Source of the DNA: Actinomycetes bacterium
GTDB taxonomy: Bacteria > Actinomycetota > Actinomycetes > Actinomycetales > Demequinaceae
Assembly: GCA_023442845.1 (NCBI GenBank)
Contig: JAEZXC010000071.1
Coordinates: 1-29,611, forward strand
DNA: 29,611 bases
Reading direction: 5' to 3'
In this document: piece by piece, positions 14,819-23,387 of the stretch
Position numbering within the stretch: position 1 is the stretch's first letter
Layout of the letters: each line of letters starts with the position of its first letter
The notes under the pieces: model-generated
Databases searched by the model: none
What the model saw: the letters and a program-made list of their open reading frames with translations, nothing else
Told to the model about the DNA's origin: nothing
Program-made: the position numbers and the translations under genes

Positions 14819-15750
14819 GCGCGGGTGAGCGCGTCGGCGCAGATCTGCGCATAGAGCGCGCCAAGGTCGAGGCCCGCGGCTTCAACGGCCTGCGGGAAGA
14901 GCGACGTTTCGGTCATGCCGGGCGCGATGTTGATGTCGAGCACGTGGGCCACGCCGTTGTCGTCGAGAATAAGATCGATGCGCGAAAGATCGACGAGACC
15001 CATGCTGTCGTGAACGGCGCGTGCGGCGGCTTCTACAGCTGCAGCCTCATCGGGCGTGAGACGTGCAGGAGCGAAGTACTCGACTCGGCCAGCGTTGTAG
15101 CGGGCGTCATAGTCGTAAGGGCCTTCACAGACGATCTCGACGCCGGGAAGGACCCGGGCGTCGTTGCCGGTGCCAACAACGGAGACAGCGACTTCGGTGC
15201 CAGTCACGGCCGTCTCAATGAGGGCCATGTCGCCATACGCGAAACAGTGGACCATCGCTTGGGCGAGCTCGTTGCGATCGGTGACGAGTGAGACGCCTAA
15301 CGCGGAGCCCCCACGAGCAGGCTTGACAACGAGTGGCATCTCGAAGTTCGCAAGAATTGCCTCCATGACATGCTCGGCGCCGGCCTCCCGGAACAGTGAC
15401 TGCGGCAAGGTGACTGAGTCCGGAGTGGCAACGCCCGCGCGCTTGAGGACAGCCTTGGCAACGGGCTTCACCCACGCAACGCGTGCCTCTTGCGATCGCG
15501 TGCCAACGAACGGGACGGCGGTGAGCTCAAGCAACGCCTGAAGCGATCCGTCCTCGCCAGAGGCGCCGTGCAACAGCGGCCACACCACGGTGTTGGTCAA
15601 CTCGCGGAGCGCAGGAATGAGCGCTGTGTCGACGTCTGCGAGGGTCACGGTGACTCCGTGCTCTTCGAGAGCATCCTTGACGCGCCTTCCCGAGCGGATT
15701 GAGACGTCGCGTTCGTGCGACAGCCCTCCTGCCAGGATCATCACGTCCAT
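14809..15750 (-). CDS. D-alanine--D-alanine ligase family protein (ATP-grasp)
   Basis: ATP-grasp ligase of the Ddl family, which joins two D-alanines for peptidoglycan. It has 313 residues. Family motifs are GGLSHERDVSIRSG (8-21, with the catalytic Glu), LLHGASGEDGSLQ, VVKPARGGSALGVS (the Ser of the omega loop kept), YDYDARY (the Tyr typical of D-Ala specificity), SRIDLILDDNG and LDINIAPGMTETSLFP. The usual metal-binding Glu in the ExN motif is Asp here (LDIN), a conservative but uncommon change. The start has a clear GGAGG upstream. It follows the aminotransferase gene by 42 bp and probably shares its transcript. Many Actinobacteria carry a main ddl elsewhere near mur genes, so this may be a second copy or a ligase with another substrate. 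Confidence 0.85.
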   Translation of the reverse strand: MDVMILAGGLSHERDVSIRSGRRVKDALEEHGVTVTLADVDTALIPALRELTNTVVWPLLHGASGEDGSLQALLELTAVPFVGTRSQEARVAWVKPVAKAVLKRAGVATPDSVTLPQSLFREAGAEHVMEAILANFEMPLVVKPARGGSALGVSLVTDRNELAQAMVHCFAYGDMALIETAVTGTEVAVSVVGTGNDARVLPGVEIVCEGPYDYDARYNAGRVEYFAPARLTPDEAAAVEAAARAVHDSMGLVDLSRIDLILDDNGVAHVLDINIAPGMTETSLFPQAVEAAGLDLGALYAQICADALTRATS

Positions 15751-15792
15751 GTTGTTTCCTCCGGGTGGTGGGAGCTGTTGACTCGGGTGTAG

Positions 15793-17094
15793 CTAGGCAA
15801 TGTCCGGCGACGGGAACTCGACGGTTCTTGATGGGCCAGAGCCGCCAGCACCAAAGATGCGAACCGTCTCGAGTTCGGCGGCGACAACCCCGGCAAGGCG
15901 TCGGACGCCCTCGCGAATGCGCTCGGGGGTGGGGTAGCAGTAACTCAGCCGGATGTGGTCGGAGCCAGAGCCGTCGTAGTAGAAGGCGGTTCCGGGTACA
16001 TAGGCCACGCGGGCGGTGACGGCACGCGGCAGCATTGACTTGGCGTCGAGACCCTCGGGCAGTTTGACCCACACATAGAAGCCACCGTCCGGAACGTTCC
16101 ACGAGGCAGACGGCATCATTTCCTCAAGTGCGGAAATCATGGCGTCGCGGCGTTCCCGGTACTGCTCACGGAACGCCTTGATCTGACCCTGCCAGTCGTA
16201 GTGATCGAGGTAGGCAGAGATCGCCATTTGCGAGGCGTTCGACGGACACAGGATCGCCGCTTCCGACGCAAGAACGAGCTTTTCCCGTACTGCGTGAGGC
16301 GCTGCAGCCCAGCCCACACGGAATCCGGGAGCAAACGTCTTGGAGAAAGACCCCAGGTAAATGACGCCTTCCGGGTCCATCGACCGCAAAGCAGGGAGCG
16401 GCTCCCGATCAAAACCGAGCAAGCCGTAGGGGTTGTCTTCGAGAACAAGTACACGGTGGCGTCGACAGATTTCGAGCACCTGGGGCCGACGCTCGCGCGA
16501 CAAGGTGACGCCGCCGGGGTTGTGGTAATTCGGCACCGTATAGAGGAACTTGACGCGCTTACCTTCAGCCACGAGCCGAGTGAGCGTCTCGTCGAGTGCC
16601 GACGGCACGAGCCCATCGGCATCCATTGGCACGTGGACGACATCCGCCTCGTGCGCGCGGAACACGCCAAGCGCCCCCACGTACGACGGCGCCTCAGCCA
16701 CAATGACGTCACCCGGGTCGATGAAGATCGTCGTGACGAGGTCGAGTGCCTGCTGGGAGCCCGTGGTGACAACAACGTCGTCCGGGTGGGCGTGAATGCC
16801 CTCCAACTCCATCACCTGGGTGATTTGCTCCCGAAGCGGCTCATAGCCCTGCCCCGAGCCGTACTGGAGGGCGGTCTCACCCTGCTCAGCGACAAGGCGA
16901 CTCATCATGTCGCCCAACTGCTCGAGTGGCAGCCCCGCCAAGTACGGCATTCCTCCCGCGAGCGAGACCACTTCGGGGCGCGAAGCGACCGAAAACAGCG
17001 CCCGAATCTCGGAGGCGCGCATGTTGTGCGCACGGGCGGCGTACGACCCAAGCCATGGGTCGAGCCTGGTACCGCCGGAATCCGAGTGAGTCAT
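15793..17094 (-). CDS. PLP-dependent aminotransferase, fold type I (2-aminoadipate/MocR-like, no HTH)
   Basis: A 433-residue aminotransferase similar to LysN and to the catalytic half of MocR regulators, but without a DNA-binding domain. Visible motifs: SLAGGMPYLAGLP (44-56), LQYGSGQGYEPLREQI (76-91), TTGSQQALDL (110-119), YHNPGG (190-195), LVLEDNPYG (216-224, with the Asp that pairs with the pyridine nitrogen) and the PLP-binding Lys252 in GSFSKTFAPGFRVGW. A C-terminal Arg near IRLSYCYP binds the carboxylate. The substrate cannot be read from the sequence. It lies 50 bp after the ABC permease gene and 42 bp before the Ddl-like gene. ATG 17094 has no strong Shine-Dalgarno. Confidence 0.85.
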   Translation of the reverse strand: MTHSDSGGTRLDPWLGSYAARAHNMRASEIRALFSVASRPEVVSLAGGMPYLAGLPLEQLGDMMSRLVAEQGETALQYGSGQGYEPLREQITQVMELEGIHAHPDDVVVTTGSQQALDLVTTIFIDPGDVIVAEAPSYVGALGVFRAHEADVVHVPMDADGLVPSALDETLTRLVAEGKRVKFLYTVPNYHNPGGVTLSRERRPQVLEICRRHRVLVLEDNPYGLLGFDREPLPALRSMDPEGVIYLGSFSKTFAPGFRVGWAAAPHAVREKLVLASEAAILCPSNASQMAISAYLDHYDWQGQIKAFREQYRERRDAMISALEEMMPSASWNVPDGGFYVWVKLPEGLDAKSMLPRAVTARVAYVPGTAFYYDGSGSDHIRLSYCYPTPERIREGVRRLAGVVAAELETVRIFGAGGSGPSRTVEFPSPDIA

Positions 17095-17144
17095 GGGTGA
17101 AAGTCTCGCACGCTCACCGAGGTGGGTGGGAAGAGCGACGCGAA

Positions 17145-18362
17145 TCAGGTGCCAGATCGCAGTGCATCGACCGGCTCAAGCGACGCGGCCCTCAGGGAGG
17201 GGTACACGCCTGCGATGAGTCCGGTGAGGCCACCGAGAATGGGCGCACCGAAGGGGATCCACATAGACAACACAGGAGTCCATTGGCGCGTCGCAGCGAG
17301 TGCGACGACAACGAGGATGCCGACGGTGGCACCAATAATGCCGCCCACGAGGCCCATTGCGGTCGATTCGAGAAGGAACTGGCCGGCGATGTGACGCCGA
17401 CGCGCCCCCACAGCACGCCGTAGGCCGATCTCTCCCACACGCTCAAGAACCGACACGAGGGTCACGTTGGCAATGCCGATAGCGCCGACAAGCAAGGAGA
17501 CACCACCGAGGATGAGAAAGAGCGAGTTGACGTCGCCCTCTACCTCGTTGCGCAAGGAGTCTGGGGCAGGGGGAACGCGGACACGGAACGACGCCGGATC
17601 ATTGGGATTGAGCGCGATTGGCGCCTGCTTGCCGATGAGTTGTGCCGCACCGAGCTCGACATCGATCTGCATGGTGTCGCCGGACTTGTAGCCGTAGTGG
17701 GCGCGTGCGGTGCCCTCCGGCATGATGATCGCGTTGAGAAGGTTCGCCTGACGCGCCACGTCTTGGATGACGCCCATCACGACAAATGGCTGGTCGCCAA
17801 GGAACACGACGGGTTGCTGATCGACGCGGTACACACTGAGGCGCTCAGCGGCACCGGGGCCAAGAATGACGACGTCGTCCGCACGCTCATCATGACCAAT
17901 GTCGAACCAACGGCCCATCCGCATCTCGCCCTTGACGGCGTCCAGCAGCCCCGGACTCGCTGCCATCACGTCCATCTGGAACTCGTTCTGGCCTGATGGA
18001 TCATCGAGCGTGACAGTCGATGCAAGCGCCCCGGACACGTCGACGGGACCCATCGTGCCGGCCGCCTTCACGCCATTGAGACGAGTGAGACGGGACTCCG
18101 CGTCACGAGGGAAGGGCATTGCCGCCGTTGCGGGGCCGTAAAAGCCCGTGCTGTTCGACACGGTGACGCTTGTGGCCTCCAACTCGGAGAACGAGCCGAC
18201 AATCCGGTTGCCTGCCGTCTGTGCAATGCCGACCGTCGCCACGAGTGCCGCAACACCGAGCACAGTGCCGAGCACCGTGAGCAAGGTCCGTGCCGGTCGT
18301 GACGCGAGCCCTGCGACCGCTTCCGACAGCAGGTCGCGCCATGAAAACGTCGTCCGCTTCAC
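17145..18362 (-). CDS. ABC transporter permease, MacB/FtsX type
   Basis: Membrane subunit of a type VII (mechanotransmission) ABC system. The 405-residue protein has one N-terminal transmembrane helix (about 27-47, LLTVLGTVLGVAALVATVGIA), a large extracytoplasmic MacB_PCD-like domain (about 50-275) and three C-terminal helices within the FtsX domain (about 280-395), with the conserved RVGEIGLRRAVGARRRHI cytoplasmic segment. The GTG start overlaps the ATPase stop by 4 nt. No substrate can be named; relatives export peptides, lipoproteins or drugs, or act mechanically on the envelope. Confidence 0.9.
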   Translation of the reverse strand: MKRTTFSWRDLLSEAVAGLASRPARTLLTVLGTVLGVAALVATVGIAQTAGNRIVGSFSELEATSVTVSNSTGFYGPATAAMPFPRDAESRLTRLNGVKAAGTMGPVDVSGALASTVTLDDPSGQNEFQMDVMAASPGLLDAVKGEMRMGRWFDIGHDERADDVVILGPGAAERLSVYRVDQQPVVFLGDQPFVVMGVIQDVARQANLLNAIIMPEGTARAHYGYKSGDTMQIDVELGAAQLIGKQAPIALNPNDPASFRVRVPPAPDSLRNEVEGDVNSLFLILGGVSLLVGAIGIANVTLVSVLERVGEIGLRRAVGARRRHIAGQFLLESTAMGLVGGIIGATVGILVVVALAATRQWTPVLSMWIPFGAPILGGLTGLIAGVYPSLRAASLEPVDALRSGT

Positions 18363-19078
18363 GAGGCCTCCACCGTGGTGAGACGACCGTCGCGAATGCG
18401 CACGGACCGGTCCGCACGCGCGGCGACTGAAGCGTCGTGCGTGATCATGACGATGGTGAGCCCTGCGGCCCGCAACTCATCGAAGAGGGCGAGAATCGCG
18501 TCGGACGTGCGTGAGTCGAGGTTTCCGGTGGGCTCGTCCGCGAGAAGCACTGCCGGGTCGGCAACGACGGCGCGCGCAATTGCCACACGCTGACGCTCAC
18601 CGCCGGAAAGGCGCGTGGGCGTGAAATCGGCGCGGTGGCCTAGGCCAACCGCGTCGAGGGCAGCTCGCGCCCGTTCCACGCGCTCCTTGGGAGGAACGCC
18701 GGTGTAGAGCATCGACATCGTCACGTTCTCGACAACCGTGCGGTGTGACAAGAGGTGAAATGCCTGGAAAACGAACCCAATGCGGCGTCCACGCACCGCA
18801 GTGCGATCGTTCTCGTCCAAGGTGGCAACCTCAAGGCCCTCAAAGAGGTAGGACCCTGAGGTGGGCCGGTCAAGCAAACCGAGGATGTTGAGAAGGGTCG
18901 ATTTTCCAGAACCGGAAGGTCCCACAATCGACACGTACTCGCCGCGGCCCACCTCGAGGTGCACGTCTGCAAGGGCAGCAACTTCCACCTCACCCGAGAT
19001 GTACGTGCGTCCGATGCCATCGAGTGACAGCACAGGCGTATCGGCCGACGCCGACTCCAGGGCGTCTGTCGTTGTCAC
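18359..19078 (-). CDS. ABC transporter ATP-binding protein, MacB/LolD type
   Basis: The 239-residue ATPase drives the adjacent permease. Walker A is GPSGSGKS (53-60), the Q-loop is in GFVFQAFHLL, the signature is LSGGERQRVAIARA (157-170), Walker B is LLADEPTGNLD (178-188), and the H-loop His214 is in MITHD. The start GTG 19078 comes two bases after the membrane-fusion gene stop, and AGGAG overlaps that stop, showing close coupling. The protein begins with about 15 polar residues before the standard LSLDGIGRTY. Confidence 0.95.
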   Translation of the reverse strand: MTTTDALESASADTPVLSLDGIGRTYISGEVEVAALADVHLEVGRGEYVSIVGPSGSGKSTLLNILGLLDRPTSGSYLFEGLEVATLDENDRTAVRGRRIGFVFQAFHLLSHRTVVENVTMSMLYTGVPPKERVERARAALDAVGLGHRADFTPTRLSGGERQRVAIARAVVADPAVLLADEPTGNLDSRTSDAILALFDELRAAGLTIVMITHDASVAARADRSVRIRDGRLTTVEAS

Positions 19079-19080
19079 CG

Positions 19081-20775
19081 CTACTCCTGGTCAGTGTCGG
19101 CGGTCGGTTCGGAGTCAGACGTCGGATCAGTGTCCTCGTCCTCGTCGTCATCCGAGCCCGATGTTGCGGGGCCGATGTCGGCCTTGCCCACCACCACGCG
19201 GTCGCCCTTCTTGAGCGAGCCATCGACAGCGCGCACCTCCACGACGCCGTCCGTCGCGAGACCCGTCACGACGGTGACGAAGCGAGTGGTTCCCGGGTTG
19301 TCCGGGTCCTCCACCTCGACGCGCACGTCGCCGTTGGCCACGGAAGACAAGGCGGCGGCGGGCACCACAAGAACTTCGCCCGCGGTCGATTCGACGGGGA
19401 TGATGACGCGCACGTTTGCACCGATGAGGATGTCGGGGATGTTCTCAAAACTCACCGTCATCTGGACACGGCCCGACGATCCCGACTCGGGAATCTCGGA
19501 GATGATCGCCTCAAGCGGCTCTTCGAGAAGATCCGGCTCATCGATGATGACCTTGTCACCAACCTCAAGGCGCCGGGCGTCCTGTTCCGACACACCGACG
19601 GTCATTGCGATCTCGGCGCCCGACACTGTCATGAAGCTGCCGGACACCGTGTCGCCACGCGACACCGAGGCGTCGTTGACCTGCACGGGAAGGCGCTTGA
19701 CGAAGATCAGTTCGCCCGAGGGAATCCACGTGCCCGCCTTCTTCTCGGCCTCGACCAATTGTTCTGATGCGTCGGCTTGCTGACGCTTCGCGTCGTCGAG
19801 CGCGCGGCGCAAGGCAGTGAGATCTCCCGGGCTCTGTGCCTCGGCAAGACGCGCCTTCGCAAGGTCGACGGCCCGCTGAGCAGTCGCAACGAGTGCGTTC
19901 TGCTCTGCGGTCACCGAGTTGACGGTGTTCTGGGCGTTCGTCACCGCATTTTGCAGCGTGATGTAGGCCGGTGATCCGGCGACGGGGGTGCCAGCAAGAT
20001 CCGCATCTGCGAGTTCCTGCTGCGCAATCGTGAGGTCGCCGTTGGCGGTCGCGATCGCGGCCGTTCGGGCGGCCGTTGCCGACGTCAATGCACCCTGTGC
20101 GTCGGCGACTGCACCCTGTGCTTCAAGGAGGGACGAGCCCGTGGCCCCACCAGCGTCGTTAAGAGCCTTCTGGGCGTCCTGCACGGCCTGGCTTGCCATC
20201 CGCGATGCGTCCCGGGCGGCGTCAAGCGCGTCGCGGTCCGCCTCAGACGTGGTGTTCGCTGCATAACCTGCGTTCGCGTAGAGCGCCTGAATTGCGGCAC
20301 CCGTTTCCGGGCCCCACGTGCGGTCAGGGTTCGACAGCAGTCCCAAGCGGTTGAGCGCAAGTTCAAGCTGCTCAACATCGTCACCAGCCGATCCCGGACG
20401 CAAGTCGCGGTACACGGGCAGGTCGCCGGTGAGCAAGATGACGGGCCTGCCCGCTACCTCGAGCGCAACGGATCCATCGGTCAGTTCCGTACCCACCTCG
20501 GGCACGGCCGTGACGATCTGCGCCTCGACATCGCCTCCGACGGCGCCCTTGAGCGACAGCGAGATGGGGTCGTCAAAGTCGATTGAGCCGCGGGCGATGA
20601 TGTCGGCCGAGAGCACGCGTTGTTCGACATCAGCAGTAATGAGTGACGGTGTGGGCGGTTGCGCGCGCGCCGCGGCTTCGGCGGGAGACGTGATGGTCGC
20701 ACCAGCGATCCATCCAATTGCTCCTGCGCCAACGACAAGGCCGAGCGCGCCGCCTACGAGACGGTTGCGGTTCAT
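19081..20775 (-). CDS. HlyD-like membrane fusion protein with a peptidoglycan-binding domain
   Basis: The 564-residue periplasm-type adaptor is anchored by an N-terminal helix (about 6-28). After a short beta region come a peptidoglycan-binding type 1 domain (about 122-171: YRDLRPGSAGDDVEQLELALNRLGL, then WGPETGAAIQAL), a long Ala-rich coiled-coil hairpin (about 177-360) and the lipoyl/beta-barrel part (about 365-530). The tail is almost all Asp, Glu, Ser and Thr (GSDDDEDEDTDPTSD). The start is ATG 20775, which overlaps the lipoprotein stop by 4 nt; a longer frame upstream lies inside that gene. The protein likely links the ABC pair to the cell wall. Confidence 0.9.
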   Translation of the reverse strand: MNRNRLVGGALGLVVGAGAIGWIAGATITSPAEAAARAQPPTPSLITADVEQRVLSADIIARGSIDFDDPISLSLKGAVGGDVEAQIVTAVPEVGTELTDGSVALEVAGRPVILLTGDLPVYRDLRPGSAGDDVEQLELALNRLGLLSNPDRTWGPETGAAIQALYANAGYAANTTSEADRDALDAARDASRMASQAVQDAQKALNDAGGATGSSLLEAQGAVADAQGALTSATAARTAAIATANGDLTIAQQELADADLAGTPVAGSPAYITLQNAVTNAQNTVNSVTAEQNALVATAQRAVDLAKARLAEAQSPGDLTALRRALDDAKRQQADASEQLVEAEKKAGTWIPSGELIFVKRLPVQVNDASVSRGDTVSGSFMTVSGAEIAMTVGVSEQDARRLEVGDKVIIDEPDLLEEPLEAIISEIPESGSSGRVQMTVSFENIPDILIGANVRVIIPVESTAGEVLVVPAAALSSVANGDVRVEVEDPDNPGTTRFVTVVTGLATDGVVEVRAVDGSLKKGDRVVVGKADIGPATSGSDDDEDEDTDPTSDSEPTADTDQE

Positions 20776-21860
20776 TTGCTTCCGTTCAACGACGCTGCGA
20801 TTGCACGGAGCTCGTCCTCGTGTTCGAGTGCGAACTTCTCCTCGATCTCCTGGTAGAGCTCGCCCATCTTGTCGTCGATGTTCTCGTTGCACTTGTGGAA
20901 CTTCTTGGCGACGTCGATCTCCTCGGCAAGAAGTTCTTCAAGCGCGGCGCGTTGGGCCGAGGTCAGTTCCGGCGTCTCGAACATCTTGTCGAGTTCGTCC
21001 TGCGACGCGTTCTCGTAGAAGTCGTCAATGTCCTCCTGCGACCATCCTTCAAACGGGTCGGCGTAGAAGTCATCGCCAAGAATTTCCTGCTGGCGTGAGT
21101 CGAAGTCCGTGAACACCCAGTCGTAGAACTCATTCTGGTCCTCGAAGTCGTAGCCCTCGTCCTTCATGCACGATGCCCATTTCGCGTTGAGCTCGGTCAC
21201 TCGGGGGTCCGACTCAAAGCGTGCGTTGAGGTCCTGGTAGAACGGGTCCATGAGGTCCCAGAACTCTGGGTTCATCGACGGGTCGTCGCCGGAAACCGCG
21301 CGCTGAGCCTTGTCGTAGCAACCCGCCGACTCGGGATCGACGGGGGCAGGCTCGAGCGTCTCGATTGCCATGTCGCCTTCAGAGTCAATCGGCATTTCCT
21401 CGTAGACACCCCAGAGCGCCTCGTAGTAGGCGTCCCTCTCGGAGTCCGACAGCGCCTCGACGTACTCCTGGTTTGGGTCTTCCCACGTTGCCCACGGGTC
21501 CTCATAACTGCCGTCTTCGCCGTAACTGTTGAGGGTCCAGTACACGACACCGAAGCCTTCGCGCTCAATACGCTTCAGCTCGTCCTCGTCGGTGTACTCA
21601 CCGAAGTCACCGCCCATATCGGGGTACTCGACGGGGATGTACTCCCAGCCCTCTTCGCGCATGCACGTCGCGATCTCTTCCTCGATAGCGCGCTGCTGCG
21701 CGTCGTAGTCGATCGTCGCGTAGTCGGGAACGCCCATGATGGACGCGATAGTCGTGGTGCTCTTTTTCTCCTCGGACTTTTCTTCTCCGGAGCAAGCAGT
21801 GAGTGCGAGGGTTGCGGCGCCGATCGCGGCAGCCACGTAGAAGCCTCGGTGCGCGCGCAT
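20772..21860 (-). CDS. acidic lipoprotein of unknown function
   Basis: A 362-residue protein with a lipoprotein signal peptide (lipobox LTAC, Cys23 lipidated). The mature part is very rich in Asp and Glu and in aromatic residues, with a short Lys/Thr-rich stretch just after the anchor. Two halves share a motif: ATCMREEGWEY (64-74) and ASCMKDEGYDF (229-239). Each is followed about 90-115 residues later by another Cys (Cys181 in GCYDKA, Cys324 in KCNEN), so two disulfides are plausible. I recognise no named domain. It starts with AGGGGGG upstream and is the first gene of the cassette, overlapping the next by 4 nt. It could be a substrate-binding or chaperone partner of the ABC complex, but this is inference. 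Confidence 0.85.
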   Translation of the reverse strand: MRAHRGFYVAAAIGAATLALTACSGEEKSEEKKSTTTIASIMGVPDYATIDYDAQQRAIEEEIATCMREEGWEYIPVEYPDMGGDFGEYTDEDELKRIEREGFGVVYWTLNSYGEDGSYEDPWATWEDPNQEYVEALSDSERDAYYEALWGVYEEMPIDSEGDMAIETLEPAPVDPESAGCYDKAQRAVSGDDPSMNPEFWDLMDPFYQDLNARFESDPRVTELNAKWASCMKDEGYDFEDQNEFYDWVFTDFDSRQQEILGDDFYADPFEGWSQEDIDDFYENASQDELDKMFETPELTSAQRAALEELLAEEIDVAKKFHKCNENIDDKMGELYQEIEEKFALEHEDELRAIAASLNGSK

Positions 21861-21893
21861 AGCGCCCCCCTTTTTCTGGGCTAGGTGGACAGC

Positions 21894-21899
21894 ACTATA
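21894..21899 (-). promoter_or_regulatory. possible -10 element for the lipoprotein-ABC operon
   Basis: TATAGT on the minus strand, 33 bp before the lipoprotein ATG, resembles a -10 box; no clear -35 accompanies it. It lies in the 117-bp gap after trxA, which suggests the cassette can be transcribed on its own. Confidence 0.25.
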
Positions 21900-21977
21900 A
21901 CGCCGTACTCACGCAAACCGTTGGGTCCGTATTCGAAAGAAACTTCCGACCTCCCGTACGCCCCCGCGAGGTAGCGC

Positions 21978-22307
21978 CTACGCGCCGAGCACCTCATCGA
22001 AGTGCTCGATGAGTGACGCCTTCGGCTTCGCCCCCACGATGCTCTTCACCACCGCGCCATCGCGGAAGAACGTGAGAGTGGGAATCGACATGACGCCGTA
22101 GGCCATCGCAAGATCGGGGTTCGCATCGGTGTCAACCTTCACCACCTTGAGGCGGCCTGCGTAGTCGATCGAGAGTTCATCAAGAATCGGGGCGACGGCG
22201 CGGCAGGGCCCGCACCACGTTGCCCAGAAGTCGACGACAACGGGAACGTCAGATTCGACAACCTCGCTCTTGAACGTGTCGGTGGTCGCGTGCACGACCT
22301 CGGTCAC
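21978..22307 (-). CDS. trxA: thioredoxin
   Basis: A 109-residue cytoplasmic thiol-disulfide reductant. The active site is WCGPC (Cys32 and Cys35) in VDFWATWCGPCRAVAP, and the cis-proline loop is in MSIPTLTFF. The GTG start overlaps the trxB stop by 4 nt (GTGA), giving a reductase-thioredoxin pair as in the trxB2-trxC pair of M. tuberculosis. The last gene of the upstream run, it is followed by a 117-bp gap. Confidence 0.97.
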   Translation of the reverse strand: MTEVVHATTDTFKSEVVESDVPVVVDFWATWCGPCRAVAPILDELSIDYAGRLKVVKVDTDANPDLAMAYGVMSIPTLTFFRDGAVVKSIVGAKPKASLIEHFDEVLGA

Positions 22308-23287
22308 CGGGCACCACCCTTCAGCAGTTGCTTCTCGTCGAGACCGTGCTCGGCGTCTTCGAGATCCTCAAGCCAGCGCTGCGCATCGAGCGCTGCGGCG
22401 CAGCCGGAGCCCGCCGCCGTAATTGCCTGTCGGTATCGGTTGTCGACGAGGTCACCGCACGCGAAAACGCCCGGCACGTTCGTGTAGGTTGTGCGGCCTT
22501 GCACCTGAACGTAGCCCTCAGCGTCGGTGTCGACGATGCCTTTGACCAACTCCGAGCGAGGGTCGTGGCCGATCGCGACAAACATGCCGGTCGCGCGCAA
22601 TGTCGACTCGAGACCGGTGACCCGGTCCCGCACCGTCACGCCCTCAAGCTTGATATTGCCCTCGAGGCCAATAACCTCGGAGTTCCATACAAACTCGATC
22701 TTGGGATCGGCCTTTGCGCGGTCCGCCATCACCTTGGACGCGCGCAGTTCATCGCGCCGGTGGACGATCGTCACCTTGTTGGCGAAGCGGGTGAGGAACG
22801 TCGCTTCTTCCATGGCCGAGTCGCCGCCGCCGATGACGACAACATCTTGGTTGCGGAAGAAGAAGCCATCGCAGGTCGCGCACCAGCTGACGCCCTTGCC
22901 GGACAGGCGCTTCTCGTCATCAAGCCCGATCTCCTTGTAGGCCGAACCCATTGCGAGAATGACGGAGCGCGTCTGATAGACGGTACCCATGCCCACGGTG
23001 ACCGTCTTGATGTCACCTTCCAGTTGAAGCGCCGTGGCGTCATCGAGGAGCACTTCAGCGCCAAACTTCTCCGCCTGGGCCTGGAGCGTCTGCATGAGCT
23101 CGGGTCCTTGAACGCCCTCGACAAACCCAGGGAAGTTCTCCACCTCGGTGGTGTTCATCAGCGCGCCGCCAGCGGTGATGGAACCCGCGACGACGAGCGG
23201 GTTCAGTCCAGCGCGAGCGGCGTAGATAGCGGCGGTGTAGCCGGCGGGACCAGAGCCCACGATGATGACGTTGCGAATCTCAGACAT
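22304..23287 (-). CDS. trxB: thioredoxin-disulfide reductase
   Basis: Flavoenzyme that reduces thioredoxin with NADPH. The 327 residues have the FAD-binding GSGPAGYTAA (11-20), the redox CATC (136-139) in WCATCDGFF, and the NADPH-binding GGGDSAMEEA (153-162). The FAD C-terminal motif GVFACGDLVD is near residue 280. The start is ATG 23287 (MSEIRNVII), with AAAGGG about 8 nt upstream; an earlier in-frame ATG at 23335 gives a non-conserved extension. A TTGGCA (-35-like) lies upstream of a weak -10, so an internal promoter is possible in the 100-bp gap. Confidence 0.97.
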   Translation of the reverse strand: MSEIRNVIIVGSGPAGYTAAIYAARAGLNPLVVAGSITAGGALMNTTEVENFPGFVEGVQGPELMQTLQAQAEKFGAEVLLDDATALQLEGDIKTVTVGMGTVYQTRSVILAMGSAYKEIGLDDEKRLSGKGVSWCATCDGFFFRNQDVVVIGGGDSAMEEATFLTRFANKVTIVHRRDELRASKVMADRAKADPKIEFVWNSEVIGLEGNIKLEGVTVRDRVTGLESTLRATGMFVAIGHDPRSELVKGIVDTDAEGYVQVQGRTTYTNVPGVFACGDLVDNRYRQAITAAGSGCAAALDAQRWLEDLEDAEHGLDEKQLLKGGAR

Positions 23288-23387
23288 GGGAGAAGCCCTT
23301 TGTTTAATGTGACGCGAATGCTGACTTGCCAACACGATCGTAGGCCCCTGCTATTCCGCGCTGCACCCCCGCACCGGCACTCGGCGC

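Noticed and set aside
14809..21860. A secondary-metabolite or bacteriocin gene cluster
   Set aside because: There is an ABC exporter, an aminotransferase and an ATP-grasp enzyme, but no precursor peptide, synthase, modification enzyme or immunity gene that would support it.
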